Assembly (NCBI GenBank): GCA_033782935.1
Contig: JAWQEG010001559.1
Coordinates: forward strand, 2,605,001-2,669,000
Length of the DNA stretch: 64,000 nucleotides
Reading direction: 5' to 3'
Source: Petrolisthes cinctipes
Taxonomy: Eukaryota > Arthropoda > Malacostraca > Decapoda > Porcellanidae
Below, in pieces: positions 34,501 through 46,102 of this stretch. A program made the translations under genes and the position numbers. Numbering within the stretch: the first letter of the stretch is position 1; each line of letters begins with the position of its first letter. The notes under the pieces were generated by a model, which saw only the letters and a list, made by a program, of their open reading frames with translations, did not search any database and was not told the origin of the DNA.

Positions 34501-37500
34501 CTAGTTTCGAGGAAGGAGGAACGATACTCTTGTGTGTCGTAGTTTGTTGTTTCCAGCATGTGTTGGAGGAACAGTCACTTGCACTGCTTGCAGCATCTGG
34601 TCCGGATTCAGGATATAAGCAGGCTTGACCCGGTCTACGGCCACAACTTCTTGAGAACCATGTTTGTCGATGGTGAAGTTCTTCCTCGTCCTGCGAACTA
34701 CTTGGAAGGGGCCCTGATATGGCTGCTGAAGGGGCCTTTTGACTGCATCGACTCTAACAAAGACGTGTGTGCAGGCTTCAAGGTCCTGGTGAACGAAGGT
34801 CTTCGAGTTGGACGTACGAGGCTGCACTGGCTGGAGGCACTTCATGGTATTTTTCAGGTATGTTGCAAAGTCCTGAACGCTGCAAGGCTCGGGGTCTGGT
34901 GTGGCAGAGAGAAGCTCACCTGGGAGCCTGAGCGTAGAGCCATATACAAGCTCAGCAGAGGAGTTGTGCAGATCCGTTTTGAGTGAAGTTCTGATGCCAA
35001 GGAGGACAAGAGGTAGTGCTATTGACCAATCTTCTCTCTGAGCTGAAGCTGCCAGGGAAGATTTCAGCTGGCGGTGGAATCGTTCGACCGTTCCGTTGGC
35101 CTGTGGGTGATAGCTGGCGGTCCTGTATCGGCGGATGCCAAGGAGTATCATGACCTTATTCCACACGCCTGACTCAAACTGACCACCTCGGTCAGAAGTA
35201 AGGCTTAGAGGCACACCAAACCTGGACACCCATGTAGCGATGAAGGCACGTGCAACAGTATCCGTGGTGATGTCGGTGAGAGGTACTGCCTCAGGCCAGT
35301 GTGTGAAGCGGTCCACACAGGTGAGTAAATATCGATAGCCATTGGAGTACGGAAGTGGGCCAACGAGGTCTATGTGGACATGGTCAAATCTCTCGGTGAC
35401 TGGCGTAAAGGTGGCTGGAAGAGAGTGTGTATGGCGTGTGACCTTGGAAGCTTTACAGCGTATACATGTGCGTGCCCAGTGTCTGACGTCTTTATTTATG
35501 CCCTCCCATATGAAGGGGGAAGACATCATCTGGTGCGAGGCACGGATTCCAGGGTGTGAGAGGTCATGTAACTTCTTGAAGAGCTGGTGTCGATGTTTCT
35601 CTGGTATGTATGGACGGAGTGTGTCGGTGGAGGTGTCAGCGTACAGTGTGACCTGGGTGTCTGGAAGTGTAATCTTCTTCATCTGTAGTGCAGGGTTATC
35701 TAACAGTCGCTGTAGCTCAGCGTCACCGACTTGATCAGCAGCAATGGTGGCATAGTCGATGGGAGAAGATTTTATAGTACTGATGTTTTGAGAGAGGGCA
35801 TCAGCTGGGGCATTGTCGGCACCTTTGACGTATCGTATATCCGTGGTAAACTGGGCAATGTAGTCCATGTGGCGCATTTGTCGTGGGGTGTAAGATTTCT
35901 TATTTCTGAGGAATGTTGTAGTGAGTGGCTTGTGGTCAGTGTAGATGTGGAAACTGCGTCCCTCGATGAAGTAGTGAAAACGCTTGACAGCTTTGAAGAT
36001 GGCAAGTAGCTCCCTGTCATAGGCGCTATACTTCGACTCCGCCGAGGTGAGTTTCTTGGAAAAGAAGGCAATTGGCTTCCAGTATGTACCGACACGCTGT
36101 TGTAGGACGGCACCAACACCAATGTTTGAGGCGTCTGTAGCAATTGAAGTTTCTGCGTCTGGTGCAGGGAAAGAGAGCGTGGCAGCGTCGCTAAGGGCCT
36201 GTTTTGTTGAGAGGAAGGCCGCTTCTGCTTCTTCAGTCCAGACGAGGGTAACAGATTGACCTCTCTTGCAAGGTTTAATCATGGCATACAATGGTCGTAG
36301 CAGGAGTGAGCAGTGTGGAATGAAGCGGTTATAGTTATTAACCATCCCAAGGAACTCCTTGAGCTGGCGTTGGGTAGATGGCCTGGGAAACTGCTGGATG
36401 GACTCGCACTTTGAGGGAAGTGGAGCAATGCCTGCTGGAGAGACTGTGTGACCTAGGAACTCAAGGGATGTCACACCGAGTTCGGACTTGTCTGTGTTGA
36501 TTTTAATGCCATAATCTTGCAGTCTCTAGAGGACTTGGCGGAGGTGTTGTTTGTGGCTGGCTTCATCAGGACTATCAATGAGAAGGTCATCTATGTAGGC
36601 AAAACAGTAGGGTAGACCTCGAAGGACCTCATCTATGAAGCGTTGAAACGTTTGTGCCGCGTTCCGCAATCCAAAGGGCATCCGGACGTATTCAAATATG
36701 CCAAAAGGTGTTATAATGGCCGTCTTCGGGATGTCAGTGGGATGGACTGGAATCTGATGAAATGCTTTGACGAGGTCGATCCGAGAGAAGATAGTGGAAC
36801 CCGAGAGTTGGGAAGTGAACTCTTGAATGTTGGGCACAGGATATCTATCTTCCACTGTGTGTGAATTGAGGGCACGGTAGTCACCACAAGGTCGTATGTC
36901 TCCGGTCTTCTTAGGAACAATGTGAAGAGCCGACGACCAGTTGCTGCTGCTGAGCCGTATAATGCCTTTACTCATCAGAGATTCGAACTCGGCTTTGGCT
37001 TTCTTATAACGCTCAGGGGCTAAGCGTTGGGCCTTGGCATGCACTGGAGGTCCGGTAGTCTCTATATGATGAGTCACGTGATGCTTGGCCGGTATGCTGG
37101 ATGAGTAGGGTTGTGTCAGCATAGGGAATGACTTGAGGAGGTCAGCAAACTTGTGGTCATGGTTGATAGCAGACAGGTGTGTGCTGTCACCAGGTGCTGG
37201 CTGTGCATTTGTAAAGATATCTGTGAGTGGGTCGACCAATTTTTGTCCTCTTACGTCTACCATCAGGTTGAAGTGACGGAGAAAATCAGCACCAAGGATG
37301 GCTTGTGACACTGCTCCTACGTAGAATGTCCATTGAAAAGAGCGGCGAAGGTTCAGATCCAGATGCACTGTTTGCCGCGAGTATACAGGTATCTTGGTAC
37401 CATTAGAAGCATAGAGATGCAGAGAAGGAGGTAGCGACCGCTGGCTGGCTGTAGCAGGGAGGACACTTACGTCGGCACCGGTGTCTACCAGGAACTTGGT

Positions 37501-37602
37501 ATGGGACAGGCGATCAAAGATGTGGAGCAGCGTAGACTGAGTATGGCAAACATTATGCTGCGTTAATGTTCGCCGTTGTTGTTTGACGCCATGTAGCTGC
37601 AG
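34501..37602 (-). pseudogene. Family C Gypsy pol: protease, RT, RNase H, integrase (one nonsense codon)
   Basis: A single frame of about 1,030 codons, broken only by TAG at 36528-36526. Order: protease [14 protein letters not shown] (about 37490-37440); RT with [44 protein letters not shown] and intact active site FAYIDDLLI near 36590; connection LGHTVSPAGI; RNase H IATDASNIGVGAVL and YTDHKPL; integrase H-H-C-C ([21 protein letters not shown]), [20 protein letters not shown] and NGTVERFHRQLKSSL. It ends at TAG 34501, overlapping the polypurine tract. The domain order is the standard Gypsy one. The gag frame lies just upstream in a different frame, so a -1 shift is implied. One of the two best preserved transposon proteins in the window. 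Confidence 0.93.
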
Positions 37603-37889
37603 GGCTTTTCACACTTGAGAGCCTTATCCCTAAACCTGCGATGGTAGTAGCAGAAGTTTGAAGTGCTCCTTGAACGTGACCGCTGGTGTTGGCGGTTTGG
37701 CGTCGAGGGTCGGGAACTTGGGTGGTTGTTGATTTGTTTCTTCAGGTTGCTGACTTCCATTGTAAGCTGGGAAATTAGATTGGCGAGCTGGGCAATTTGG
37801 GAATTTTCTTGGTTGCAGAAAGCAGGGGCTCTCATGGCTACTGCAGTGGCAGTGTGGTTGCCTGAGTTTGAGAGATCCTCAGTAGACAT
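37563..37889 (-). pseudogene. Family C Gag with in-frame deletion of the capsid core
   Basis: 108 codons: the N-terminal 25 residues (MSTEDLSNSGNHTATAV...) and the C-terminal coiled segment plus basic, zinc-finger-like tail ([18 protein letters not shown]) of the Gag seen at 53912-54727. The roughly 490 bp encoding the capsid core in that copy are absent, and the frame continues without a stop. The protein should not assemble particles. The frame overlaps the start of pol in a different frame. Confidence 0.85.
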
Positions 37890-38323
37890 ACTGGTCAGTG
37901 AACTCAGGGTGTAAATGCTGACTAGGGTTACCTGATATCACGGCAGCTGCGTTAGTCAGGTTATATCAGTATGCTGCTGAATACACTGGCACTGTAATTC
38001 ACACACAAGGCACTAATAATAAAGGACAATACACTGTCCAGAGTGAAACACTGTAATCCAGGGTGAGGCACTGTAATCCAAGGTGAAGCACTGTAATCCA
38101 AGGTGAAGCACTGTAATCCAGGTGAAGCACTGTAATCCAAGGTGAAGCACTAATCCAAGGTGAAGCACTGTAATCCAAGGTGAAGCACTGTTGCTGGTAG
38201 CTAGACTGCCGCGAGTACCAGTGGTGTATAGGTGTTGGATGGCAGGCAGCAACGGCGTAGTTGGAGGCTTACAGATGGCTGCTGTGGACTGGTGATGCCT
38301 CAGGGTTCGCAGCGATAATGTAG
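37890..38323 (-). mobile_element. Family C leader fragment with ~20-bp minisatellite; 5' end lost
   Basis: Matches the leader of the plus-strand copy (53535-53911). Bases 38040-38190 contain about eight copies of a ~20-bp unit, CACTGTAATCCAAGGTGAAG, also present at 53655-53790. Homology stops near 38323, so the rest of the leader, the primer-site array and the 5' LTR are missing. Confidence 0.8.
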
Positions 38324-38340
38324 CCCTTCGCAGAAACTAG

Positions 38341-38509
38341 CGGCTATTGACCGCCCGTAGGGCGGTGGACAGGCGCCAAGCGCCACTGCCCTCCGCCGGA
38401 GCTAGCTGCTCCAAACCGCCCGAAGGGCGGTGGAAGGGCGGCCGCAGGCCGCCAGCCCTCCGCAGGAGCTAGTGGCTCCTAGCTGCCCGAAGGGCGGCGG
38501 AGCAGCTAG
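38341..38509. repeat. GC-rich array of perfect hairpins, ~66-bp unit, about 2.7 copies
   Basis: Successive palindromes: CCGCCCGTAGGGCGG (38351-38365), GGCGCCAAGCGCC (38372-38384), GGAGCTAGCTGCTCC (38398-38412), CCGCCCGAAGGGCGG (38416-38430), GGCGGCCGCAGGCCGCC (38437-38453), AGGAGCTAGTGGCTCCT (38464-38480), and CTAGCTGC paired with GCAGCTAG (38479-38486, 38502-38509). The same three-hairpin order repeats with compensated changes. It lies exactly between the broken 5' end of the family C copy and the 5' part of a LINE. Function unknown. Confidence 0.9.
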
Positions 38510-38599
38510 TATATTAAATACGGTAGGACTCATGAAAGGTTTAACGCCCCTGCGGACTCTATTTAACTTCTTCAACTGTCATTTCTTTTCTTCTGTTTG

Positions 38600-39752
38600 C
38601 TTCATGGTTACTGTTCCGCTTCTCTATCTCTATCTTTCTCGTGTTAGTGTCATCCAGTGTGGTCCTCTTCATTTACTTCAAGATACTCAACCTCATCCAT
38701 TACAATTAGATTACAAGCAGCACATGCAAATCATACTTAAAGATGTGGCTTCTATGTGGCACCTCATCCGTCGGGTTGTTAAAAAGACACCGACCACTGC
38801 TCATCATCACACTCCCGCCGACTATGCCCAACAACTTGTCGATGCCTGGTCAGAACAATCTACCTCAGCCAGTCTACCCATCCACATACAAGATGCACTC
38901 ACTTCCCGTGCTGCTGTCCATCGGCTACGTCTAATGTCTGCTCTGTTGCAAGATGATGACGATGATGCAGAGGAGATAACTGAGGAGGAGTTGCGACGTG
39001 CTCTCTCTCGGGGTAGAGCTTCTTCCCCTGGTGATGATGGTATTACTTATGCTGTGTTGCGCCTACTTCAACAAGTTCCTAGGAACCCTCTACTTCTACT
39101 GTACAATCTTTGTCTTCGTGATGGTTGTGTACCACGAACCTGGACCAGCAGCACAATAATACCCATCCCTAAGCCCGGCACTGCGAAGTTCAGGCCTATT
39201 TCCCTGACTTCCTGTTTTTGTAAAGTTATGGAGAGAATCTTACTCAATCGTCTCATGTAATGACTGCAAGATCACCTTTCTCCATGGCTGTTTGGTTTCC
39301 TTCCCCAGCGGAGCACACACCACTGCCTAGTCGACCTGTACACTCACCTTAACAGGGACAGTGTGGTGGCCTTCATTGACCTTCGAAGTGCCTTCGATGT
39401 TGCTAATAGAGACATCATTTTGGATCAACTGGTTGACTTTGGGATAAAGGGTAATCTATTACGGTGGATTCGGGGCTACCTGAGTAACAGGACCTTCCGT
39501 GTGTTTTTCAGTGGTGCACTCAGTCCTTTGCGTAGTTTTCATCTTGGTACGCCTCAAGGGGGTGTTCTCAGCCCATTGTTATTTAATATTCTGATGCATC
39601 GGCTGCTCACTTCTCTCCCTGATATACCTGGAACTACAATTACGTGCTATGCTGATGATATCTGTGTTCATTCTACCTCACCAAGGGATCTCCAGTGGTT
39701 TCTTGACTCCTTCTCTGTGTCCTCCTCTCACTGTGGCATTATTATCTCCCCA
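38600..39752 (+). pseudogene. RNase-H-bearing LINE: RT part (5' half)
   Basis: Frame to 39260 with a helical leader (EEITEEELRRALSRGRASSP) and RT motifs GDDGITYAVLRLL, WTSSTIIPIPKPG and FRPISLTSCFCKVMERIL. After one stop near 39258 it continues with LFGFLPQRSTHHCL, VVAFIDLRSAFDVANRDI, LGTPQGGVLSPLLFNILM and active site TCYADDICVHS, intact YADD. The frame is cut at 39752 by a solo LTR and resumes at 40848. The endonuclease and 5' end are missing, so the copy is 5'-truncated or joined to the hairpin array. The start at 38600 is approximate. Confidence 0.9.
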
Positions 39753-40843
39753 TGTTGCGTCCCACTACGGTTATGGAAAGGACTTCCCATAAACACAGAA
39801 GGCACAATAGAAACTCTCCAGAGGAGAAGGTACCAGGGATGAGTAACGGAAATAAAAACACCTGTTAAAAACTAAAGAGAATATTTATTTGGCCTATTCC
39901 TCCAAATGTCTATCTTACTACAAGGTAATCTATTCCCTTCTCCAGGTCTTATGTACTGACACAGCCTAGTGAAGAATAAATAGAATCCTCAACAAAAGTA
40001 ACTCTCGTCTTCTTAACTGAGGTAGTACTATAATATTCACACTTCCTATAATCAATTCTATTTGCGAATAACTTCTCAAACTCGTTGAGGTTAACAAACA
40101 CAAATACACACAATATTAATACGGTTTCCTTAGACAATTCCTATCCACAAGCTGGTTCTTAATGCACTGAACTCAGCAATCTGCACATACACATAAAATC
40201 AATAATACACGAATAATCTTACACTTAACACTTCACAAACATAGGCTCAGACCAACACACTATTCCATACGGATAAATCACAATATTCTACTCACGATAT
40301 ACCAACAGATGCCCATGGTTGACTTCCTTCAGTCTGGCCCAAATCTTAACAAATTCACACAACGAACGGCTGGAAGCTTCTCTGCCGCTGCTGGCTCGCT
40401 CCCCGCCTTATATTCCTTTTGGTTACATATGGTCATGTACTAGGTTACATACAAACTTACATATGACACACACAACCGTCCTTCTTGAGACCCGCACTGT
40501 TCTCCGTGAATAACTCTTCACTTTCTTCACTCGTCATTCACTACCTCGTGAATAACCTTTGGCTTATACACAAGTTATACATTTTAGAACTAGAGTACAC
40601 TACAAGGGGTAATTTCATACGCGCGGTCTACTAATGGTTTCTTAAATGTTGTTTACAAAACATATCGATAAGACTAATGTTCCTCCCGCGCCCCTTTTCT
40701 CCTCTTCCCTGCTTCGTTCACCACTTCTCCGTGTTTGTCGTCTTCCTCCTCCGTTTATCTCTAACTTCCTCTTATTCCAATCGTTTTTCAATGTTCTGGT
40801 TCGTCGTCAGTTGCTGTAGTAACTTCTTCGGGTAGTCCCAACA
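39753..40843. mobile_element. Solo LTR with 4-bp target duplication
   Basis: 1,091 bp running TGTTGCGTCCC...GTCCCAACA, inserted inside the LINE RT gene. CCCA occurs directly before (39749-39752) and after (40844-40847), and removing one copy plus the insert restores the LINE reading frame (ISP followed by DKSRIF). There are no internal genes. The reverse complement also begins TGTTGGGAC, and a reverse AATAAA near 39880 hints at minus orientation. Solo LTRs arise by recombination between the two LTRs of a full element. Confidence 0.85.
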
Positions 40844-40847
40844 CCCA

Positions 40848-42437
40848 GATAAGAGCAGAATATTCACCTGCCGCCTTCCTCAAGCTCGGCCAGTGTTCAC
40901 CATTGGAGGGACTGTCATTCCCATGTGTTCCCAGTACCGCTACCTGGGCGCACCAGTCAATATTTGGCCAATTGTCCCTGCCAGACCTCAAGACCATCCC
41001 ATTGTCCAGGACTTATTGGGTCGTCTCCAGCGCCGACTTAGGCCACTTCAATGGCTCACTAACAACTCCTCGGGCATCTCCATCCCAGTAGCCAGGACTA
41101 TCTATATTGCTTTTATCCGTTCAGTTGTTGATTACCTCTCCCCTGCTCTGATTCAACTTCCCAGGGCTACTCTTGAAACTTTAGAAAATTTTCAGAATAG
41201 AGCAATGAGAATAATTCTCGGTTGTCCAATGTCAACCAGGATAGTGAACATGCAGCGTGAGTTGCATCTTCCCCCATTAGTCGAGAGAATTTATCCTAAT
41301 GCTACTTGCTTCACTGTCAAGTGCCTCCATTTCCCACATCTTTCACCCCATTACTCTCAGTTAGTCAGGACTTCTCTTAGACCAAACTACCCGGTCCCTC
41401 CCATACTGCCTGCTGGACGTACTCTTATAAGGTCTGTTTCCTCTATGCTCCGTAGTCTTATTATAGATATAATGGTGGCAGACGTCCCCCCAGGACCCCA
41501 CCCATGGATGCTACCAACACCTGATGTGAGCTTTACACCTACTTCTAAGTCGGAACTGCCTTCTCTACAGCTGCAGTTGGCTCTGGAACACATAGAAACA
41601 GTGACTTCCTCCATCACAGATCCATACTGCCTCTACACTGATGGCTCATTGCAAGTGGATGGTGCAGCAGGTTGTGCCGTTTTCTCACCTGACATGGAGT
41701 CACCTTCAGGGGGCTGGGTTGGCCGTCGTCTCTGTAACCACTCTAGCTCAACATTGTGTGAACTGTATGCCATTCTGGATGCTGTTAGTCTTGTTTGTCA
41801 ACGTGGAGTGAATGCTGCCATTTTTTGTGACTCCAAACTTGCCCTTCATTCCCTCTCTAGTGTTCAGCCCACACACTCTACTGCTATTCAGCAAATTTTA
41901 TCTTTTTTGGCCTGTACGGCGACGCAGGGATGCAGAGAGGCCCTTCAGCATCTCCATCACCCATTACGAGTCTGTCTGCCGTCACAAATATTCCTACCGT
42001 CGTCGAGGCCTCATGGTTCGGAGGCACAATGTAATCTCTGCTCTTTTGAGGCTTGGCTACCGGCCACCATGGCGGGTTGCTGGGATGCAGGGTGAGCCTC
42101 CCTTCACTGACTGTCGCTTGTGTCGAGCACCCCGTGCTAATACTATAGATTACTATTGCCTGGCCTGCCCCACTGTCCGACACTTGCTGCCACTTGATGT
42201 GGTTTGTCGACACCTGCTGAACCACCAGGTTTTAGAGGAACTTCTGGTACGCCACCCTCGTTTTGGTGGATTTAAGTAGGTCATAATGTAAATATTTGTC
42301 TGTATGGTAGTGCTTCATTCTGTTATGTTTTCGTGTGTGTGGTTGTAGTCATTGGATTTTCATGGGTCCCGCCTACCCGTATGTTGCCTGCCTGTTGATT
42401 GACGCTACGGCGCAATTAATTAAAAAAAAAAAAAAAA
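40848..42437 (+). pseudogene. RNase-H-bearing LINE: RT C-terminus, RNase H and zinc knuckle
   Basis: Continuation of the LINE: YRYLGAPVNIWP, VARTIYIAFIRSVVDYLSPA, then RNase H (LYTDGSLQVDGAAGCAVFSP, CELYAILDAVSLV, IFCDSKLALHSL). At about 41918 some 170 bp present in the 30910 copy are missing. The frame shifts and then continues with RRRDAERPFSISITHYESVC and CRLCRAPRANTIDYYCLACP to the stop at 42279. The 3' untranslated region ends in an A16 tail (42421-42437). Presence of RNase H suggests the I-group of LINEs. Confidence 0.9.
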
Positions 42438-43205
42438 GTGTGGAGGAGTTGTAGGCAGTGCTTGAACCGTATCATAAGCTCGGATTAGGCCTCAGGGTTT
42501 CCCTCTTCGATAACGAACGAATCTCAGTTATTCGAACACACACACACACACGGTTTCACGAGTGGATGAAAAATGTCACACCGTGAGTTGATGACACATA
42601 TTGGTAGATATCACGAGGATTAAAGACTTTATTTTTATTGGATTGATCGGATGGTGGACACTTCTTGAGGCTAGATAGCTTATACAACAGGTGTGGCACA
42701 TCTTCATATTTTTTATGTATTTCATTCCATGAACCATGTGAATAAACAAAATTCACATTGCTATTACAACCAAATATAGTTTTACTAATGCCCATTCCAT
42801 TATTGAAGATAGTATTTATCTGGCAAATTCTCTTTGTATTTGTTACCTTGCGGATCAATCGATTCCAGGTCATGCACCATGTTTCGGGGTTCACTCCTCA
42901 GAGAAAAGATGAAAATAATAGTCAGCAGGTTTCCTGTGTTACATGCTTAAATGTCATGTTGTATAAAGAAAGTGGTTTCCTATATTATTTACATTTCCTC
43001 TGATACATCAGTCAAACTTTCAGGTCGAGCGTAACCATTAGGATTATTGATGAACGATTAATCTCGGTAATACTATTATGATTAATAATGATCTAGTAGG
43101 CAACTCATATATCCAAGAATGCGACGTTGCCACATCATAGGGTTTGTACCAGATCTGAAGGCTTGAACTCTGGCAGAATCTGGCACCTTATTTGTGTGTA
43201 TACAA
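42438..43205. other. No recognised gene; unassigned 112-codon minus frame
   Basis: A short (CA)n lies at 42537-42549. The minus frame 42894-42556 has balanced composition (GMGISKTIFGCNSNVNFVYS) but no recognised family. It may be a transposon relic. Confidence 0.35.
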
Positions 43206-43363
43206 TAGGGAGTTCTCATGTGACATCACTGTGACGTGACGGTGCGCTCGGCAGCCAAGTTGGTAGTATACCTCTATGTATACAAGCAGAGGGTAGTGGT
43301 TATATCTAGCACGTTTCATTGATTTGGAAGAGTGTTATACCTCCTTTAAGGGGATATTTAAGA

Positions 43364-43579
43364 ATGTCACGGTTTTGCTGCATGGTGAGATGTTCTAACA
43401 TAGACAAACTTCCTAGTTTGTCTTTGTTTCGGATCCCTAAGGTGATAAGAAACCAAGGAGAAGCACACGAGAAACTGCTGATCAAGAGAAGGAATTTATG
43501 GTTCTCCCGAATATCCAGGGAGCCAACATCAAACCCCTCTCCTCCCCCTACAATCTTGGGGAAGAGCCGGGGAAATTGA
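43364..43579 (+). pseudogene. THAP-like zinc-finger exon, copy 1
   Basis: The frame reads MSRFCCMVRCSN, then LSLFRIPKVIRNQGE and IKRRNLWFSRISRE: the N-terminal Cys pair, the FRIPK segment and the conserved Trp of THAP DNA-binding domains. The C-terminal Cys-x2-His pair and AVPTIF-type box are not present and were presumably on a further exon or lost. The frame ends after a Pro-rich tail. A second copy lies at 50434-50769 on the minus strand. Confidence 0.7.
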
Positions 43580-44342
43580 GGGGTTTTGGGTTGGGGAAAA
43601 CCCTTATTATTACAGGAAAATAATGACTAGTTTGGAATTAATATTCTCCTCTATAATATCCATATGGGATAATAATTTAAAGTGTTAGCTCATTCAGTAT
43701 TTTTTAATAACAATAGTCGTAACCCTATATAGTTTATTAAATATAATACTTTATTACCATACTGTATAATAATTTATAAATTATTCTTTAGTGACAATGG
43801 CAATAATTAACCCTGTATAGTTTATTAAATACTGTACAGATACAGTACTTTATTACTATATTGTATAATGATAATATAAAAATTTCTGTACAGCCAATGA
43901 CAGTAATCCTGCAAGAATTATGTACATTCTGTATTACTGCACTACATAATAATTGTACTGTAGCACAGTATGGTACCGGTAGTGATTTTTTCTCTTCTGA
44001 CAATTTATATAAAGGAAGCTGAATAGCAAAATCATTCTCAAATTCGAAGAGTAGTTATGAAGTCTGCTGTTTATTTATGTATATCACCTCAAATTTTAGT
44101 GTTAATTATATCCTTCCTGTCCTACATCATGCCTGTTCTATTGTTTTATTATTGCACCTTCATATCTGTTTCTTCCTGACTAACTTAGGCTTACCTAGTC
44201 AATCCTCATATATTATACTATAATTGTATCTATATGTTGTATTGTAATGTGTTCATACAAATGCACAATTCATTAAAATAACTGAAAAAATATATAATAT
44301 TAAACTGTTTATCTAAAGTAATCAGTTGTACAACTTTACCGG

Positions 44343-44378
44343 AGGACAATACACTTCCCCTAACCTAACCTAACCTAT
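44343..44378. repeat. Short CCTAA run
   Basis: Three consecutive CCTAA units within the module; the inverted counterpart at 51848-51870 has TTAGG units. TTAGG is the common arthropod telomere repeat, but such short runs also arise by chance or within transposons. Confidence 0.6.
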
Positions 44379-44923
44379 ATGATAAGATTGTGGTTTTTTT
44401 TTCTCTCTACTGACAAATTTAATAAACCTGCAATGCATGTCATACGCTATGCAAACAAATAAATAAATAAACAAACAAACCATTTTGTGTGAAGTTAATG
44501 CCAACCTGTATTTTGACAACATTAATGAATAATTATGAACTACATAAATGAGGTATTTGTAGCTTCAGCTTACTGTGTGACTTGGTATATGTATATATAT
44601 CTTACACTCACAGTTCTATATATATATATACCAAGGCATTTGATATGCCGGTATAGGAGTAATATCTCCACTTAAAAATAGCAGTAGCCTATGTTGTGTA
44701 GATGAAGGTTTTGTAGTACTGTAAGTTAATCTACAAGACAGCAGACTATTCACCTTTCAGATACAATACTAATTCAAATAATATAATATCAAACAGATTT
44801 TTCATTACTAAATTGGGCCTGATTTGGTAATGAAAAATACCAAATGGCAACCCTTCCAGTCTACCAACATGGCGGATGTGTACATCGTGACGTCACGCCG
44901 ATCAGCTGAGTGAGAACCCCCTA

Positions 44924-45631
44924 ATGTACAAGGCATCACAAATACAATAAATTCAGATATATACAACATCCACATGTGTATTTAGATGGATTAATCAACA
45001 GTAATCTTATTATGTATAAAACAGTTATACAGTTACACAGAAACATGACATAAATATTGTACAGTGTTGCTAAAAGAAATTGTAGTAACTTTTAATGGTA
45101 TTTAGAATAGTTTTTGGGAGGGTAATAATATCACAGTTATAGATATAACATAATAAGCTTGAAAAAGAAGAAATAGCCATTATCCAAAGTAAAAGAAATA
45201 ATCAATATAAATTTTTTTGAGTGGCGGCAATACTGTCATACCCAGACCCACACCTACACCCAGACCCCCCAGGTGTTGCTATAATTGTAGAATAAAATGA
45301 TCATATTTACTGGCTTTTACCGTAATTTCAAGGATGAGGAATAATCACATTCATAATCTGTAAGCTATTATGTAGAACAAAATAATAGTCATTTGCCAAT
45401 ACCAAAGTAAAAGAAAAAAAATCAATCGTGAGCGGCAACACTTCCACACCCAGTTGGTGGCCTTGACACAGGATAGCTTCCTGGCGGTGACCTCTTTTCA
45501 GTTTTCACTTTCTTTATGCCCTTTGCACAGACAGCATGGCAAATAGTTCAACCCATTCCTCATATCTACACAGCCAGGCTAAAGAAATTTTCTTCAAATT
45601 AACAAATGATAGCACAGTTATAAATAAAAGA

Positions 45632-45683
<52 letters not shown>

Positions 45684-46102
45684 GTACTGAAAATTTGGCG
45701 GCAACACTGTAAAGAGGTGAAAGCCACACCACAGCCGTTTCCCCCATGGATGGATTATCACTCACCTCACCTCAGCTCAGATCAGGCCTAGATTTAATTA
45801 CTTTGATTACTAGCTCTGCCCACTGTCCTACGATATAAATTGGGACAGACAACCGAGGAAAGGGCAGAACAACTCCAGCAGCAGAGAGGACAACAACAGA
45901 CTAGCCAACCGGCTCACACACACCAACTGCTACTGGAAGACTAGCCAACTGGCTCACACTCACCAACACATACTCCTCCTCAATGAGTAATACCTTGTTC
46001 CAGTTACTGTGTACCTATACTGTACTTGTATGTACTTCACCCCTCACCAATAAACACATGTTGATTTTGTGGAGTTTGGTATACCCTGCTGCATACTGAT
46101 GT
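44924..46102. other. No gene; (GA)n at 45634-45680 and an LTR-like segment
   Basis: The microsatellite has about 23 GA units. Bases about 45780-46095 contain a TATA-like GATATAAAT near 45832, a duplicated CTAGCCAAC-GGCTCACAC phrase and AATAAA near 46051, which could be LTR-derived. No coding content. Confidence 0.4.

Larger units (their letters stand above)
43208..44921 (+). mobile_element. THAP-domain DNA transposon, copy 1, TIRs and TA duplication
   Basis: Ends are inverted repeats: GGGAGTTCTCA with GTGACGTGACG and CCAAGTTGGTAG at 43208-43275, against the complement of CTACCAACATGGCGG, GTGACGTCACG and TGAGAACCCCC at about 44862-44921. TA flanks both sides (43206-43207, 44922-44923). It encloses a THAP-type exon, then an ~885-bp module (43696-44580) also found alone at 51640-52540. 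THAP fingers occur in P, Kolobok and ISL2EU-type transposons; the superfamily is not settled. No transposase catalytic domain is visible, so this copy is non-autonomous. Confidence 0.8.

Noticed and set aside
34558..36864. Several plus-strand ORFs opposite the family C pol
   Set aside because: Shadows of a strongly coding minus-strand frame; no independent similarity.
38430..38600. N-terminal part of the LINE ORF beginning at 38430
   Set aside because: It translates the hairpin array and following sequence; LINE similarity begins only near 38600-38700.
44357..44377. Interstitial telomere sequence
   Set aside because: Only three to four TTAGG units, present within a repeated transposon module at two sites; too short to infer a former telomere.
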